Shown here: positions 4,975 through 5,671 of the stretch, in pieces
Layout: each line of letters starts with the position of its first letter
Position numbering within the stretch: position 1 is the first letter of the stretch
Assembly (NCBI GenBank): GCA_030146905.1
Contig: JASLAV010000022.1
Span: 1-5,671, forward strand
From: Lentzea sp.
GTDB taxonomy: Bacteria; Actinomycetota; Actinomycetes; Mycobacteriales; Pseudonocardiaceae
Reading direction: 5' to 3'
DNA: 5,671 nucleotides
Made by a program: the position numbers and the translations under genes
Notes under the pieces: model-generated
What the model saw: the letters and a program-made list of their open reading frames with translations, nothing else
Databases searched by the model: none
Told to the model about the DNA's origin: nothing

Positions 4975-5671
4975 TCACTCGGTGAACATGGTGAACGACC
5001 TCATCCGGTCGAAGCGCTTCGCGGCGAGATCGTCGGCCTTGATCAGGAAGCACCCGTAGTAGACGTCGCTCTCCGTGGGGAACTGGGCGAGCACCACCCA
5101 TTCCCGGATCAAGCGGGACTCCTCCTCGTGCTCGAGACGGTTCCGCTCCTCCCTCGACATGTCGGGATCAGCGGCCCGCCGGCTCCTGAGGTTGTCGAAC
5201 GCCATCTGCTCCCACGGGTTGAAGCCCCCGCCGATCTCCCGGCAGTACCCGCCGATGCGGAGCAGGCCGAAGCGGTCCTCACCCGGCCAGAGATCCTCGA
5301 CGAGCCCGCGCAGGTGGTCGAGGTGCTTCAGTTCGCCGACCCACTGCTTCACGGCGTCCGCCTGGAACCTGACATCCTTCTCGATCCAGTTCGACAGCAC
5401 CGGCCGCACCCGCGCGGCGAGCCGACGCTCGGGGACGATGAACGGGATCTCCTCGTGGAACGTCCTCATCCGGTCCTCGGACGGCGGTGACGCCACCTCC
5501 GTCTCCGTGCCTGCCGGGACGTACAGGACCCGCGAGTACGCAGAGGTGGGATGCTCTTCCATGTCTTCCTCGTGGTGCAGGAAGAACAGCAGCGAACCGT
5601 CCGCCGGCAGATCAAGCCCCTCGGCCCGCGGCAGAGCCGCGCAGTCAAGGGAGCCGATGAACGGCAACGGG
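4975..5671 (-). CDS. DUF1963 (YwqG-family) protein, 5' end beyond window
   Basis: The visible C-terminal 231 residues read through from the right edge, so the gene is incomplete at its N-terminus. The TTG at 5667 lies inside a conserved block (LPFIGSLDC) and is not a start. The family pattern is recognisable: PFIGSLDCAALP, then LPADGSLLFFLHHE about 20 residues on, a glycine-rich LLRIGGYCREIGGGFNPWE in the middle, and a C-terminal FLIKADDLAAKRFDRM typical of DUF1963 ends. No membrane segment is present. The biochemical function of YwqG-like proteins is not known to me; they are usually cytosolic and widespread. The gene converges on the glycosyltransferase and shares the hairpin terminator at 4924-4948, so it belongs to a separate transcription unit. 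Confidence 0.82.
   Translation of the reverse strand, partial: PLPFIGSLDCAALPRAEGLDLPADGSLLFFLHHEEDMEEHPTSAYSRVLYVPAGTETEVASPPSEDRMRTFHEEIPFIVPERRLAARVRPVLSNWIEKDVRFQADAVKQWVGELKHLDHLRGLVEDLWPGEDRFGLLRIGGYCREIGGGFNPWEQMAFDNLRSRRAADPDMSREERNRLEHEEESRLIREWVVLAQFPTESDVYYGCFLIKADDLAAKRFDRMRSFTMFTE

Noticed and set aside
5465..5667. TTG at 5667 as the start of the DUF1963 protein
   Set aside because: It falls inside a conserved family block and the frame stays open to the window edge, so the gene begins outside.

Overview
This is a very GC-rich window with third codon positions almost all G or C, frequent GTG starts and several overlapping or tightly packed genes. That points to an actinobacterium. 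The gene types would fit Pseudonocardiales or Streptomyces-like chromosomes, but the sequence alone does not fix the genus. No mobile element, CRISPR array, tRNA or rRNA was found.

Layout. Positions 1-1705 (minus strand) hold the start of a sugar ABC importer operon: a tandem-domain RbsA/MglA-type ATPase, followed by the first 64 codons of an RbsC-type permease that runs off the left edge. The two overlap by ATGA. A possible 20-residue leader ORF with a strong ribosome binding site sits just upstream and also overlaps the ATPase start by ATGA. It lies behind a candidate promoter at about 1825-1854. The intergenic region is divergent, and to its right a plus-strand gene (1983-2927) encodes a poorly characterised two-domain acyltransferase (NAT_N/GNAT_C type).

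The acyltransferase ends tail-to-tail with a TetR-family regulator (2924-3547, minus). Both stop codons lie in one CTAG tetranucleotide. The TetR gene is divergent from a GT1/MGT-like glycosyltransferase (3630-4919, plus), with 82 bp between the two starts. This is the usual layout of a local repressor and its target. The glycosyltransferase ends at a strong hairpin terminator (4924-4948), which it shares with a convergent DUF1963/YwqG-family gene that enters from the right edge (4975-5671, minus).

How the genes may work together. The importer brings in an unidentified sugar. The acyltransferase may act on a sugar-derived or other small molecule, but only its position suggests this. The TetR/glycosyltransferase pair looks like an inducible small-molecule glycosylation module, for example for detoxification or tailoring. 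The most notable unexplained signal is a perfect inverted repeat, 13 bp arms with a 3-nt loop, inside the DNA-binding-domain coding region of the TetR gene (3445-3473). Its core resembles an imperfect palindrome in the TetR/glycosyltransferase intergenic region. I do not see clear evidence of a wholly new system; most of the window is ordinary accessory metabolism.
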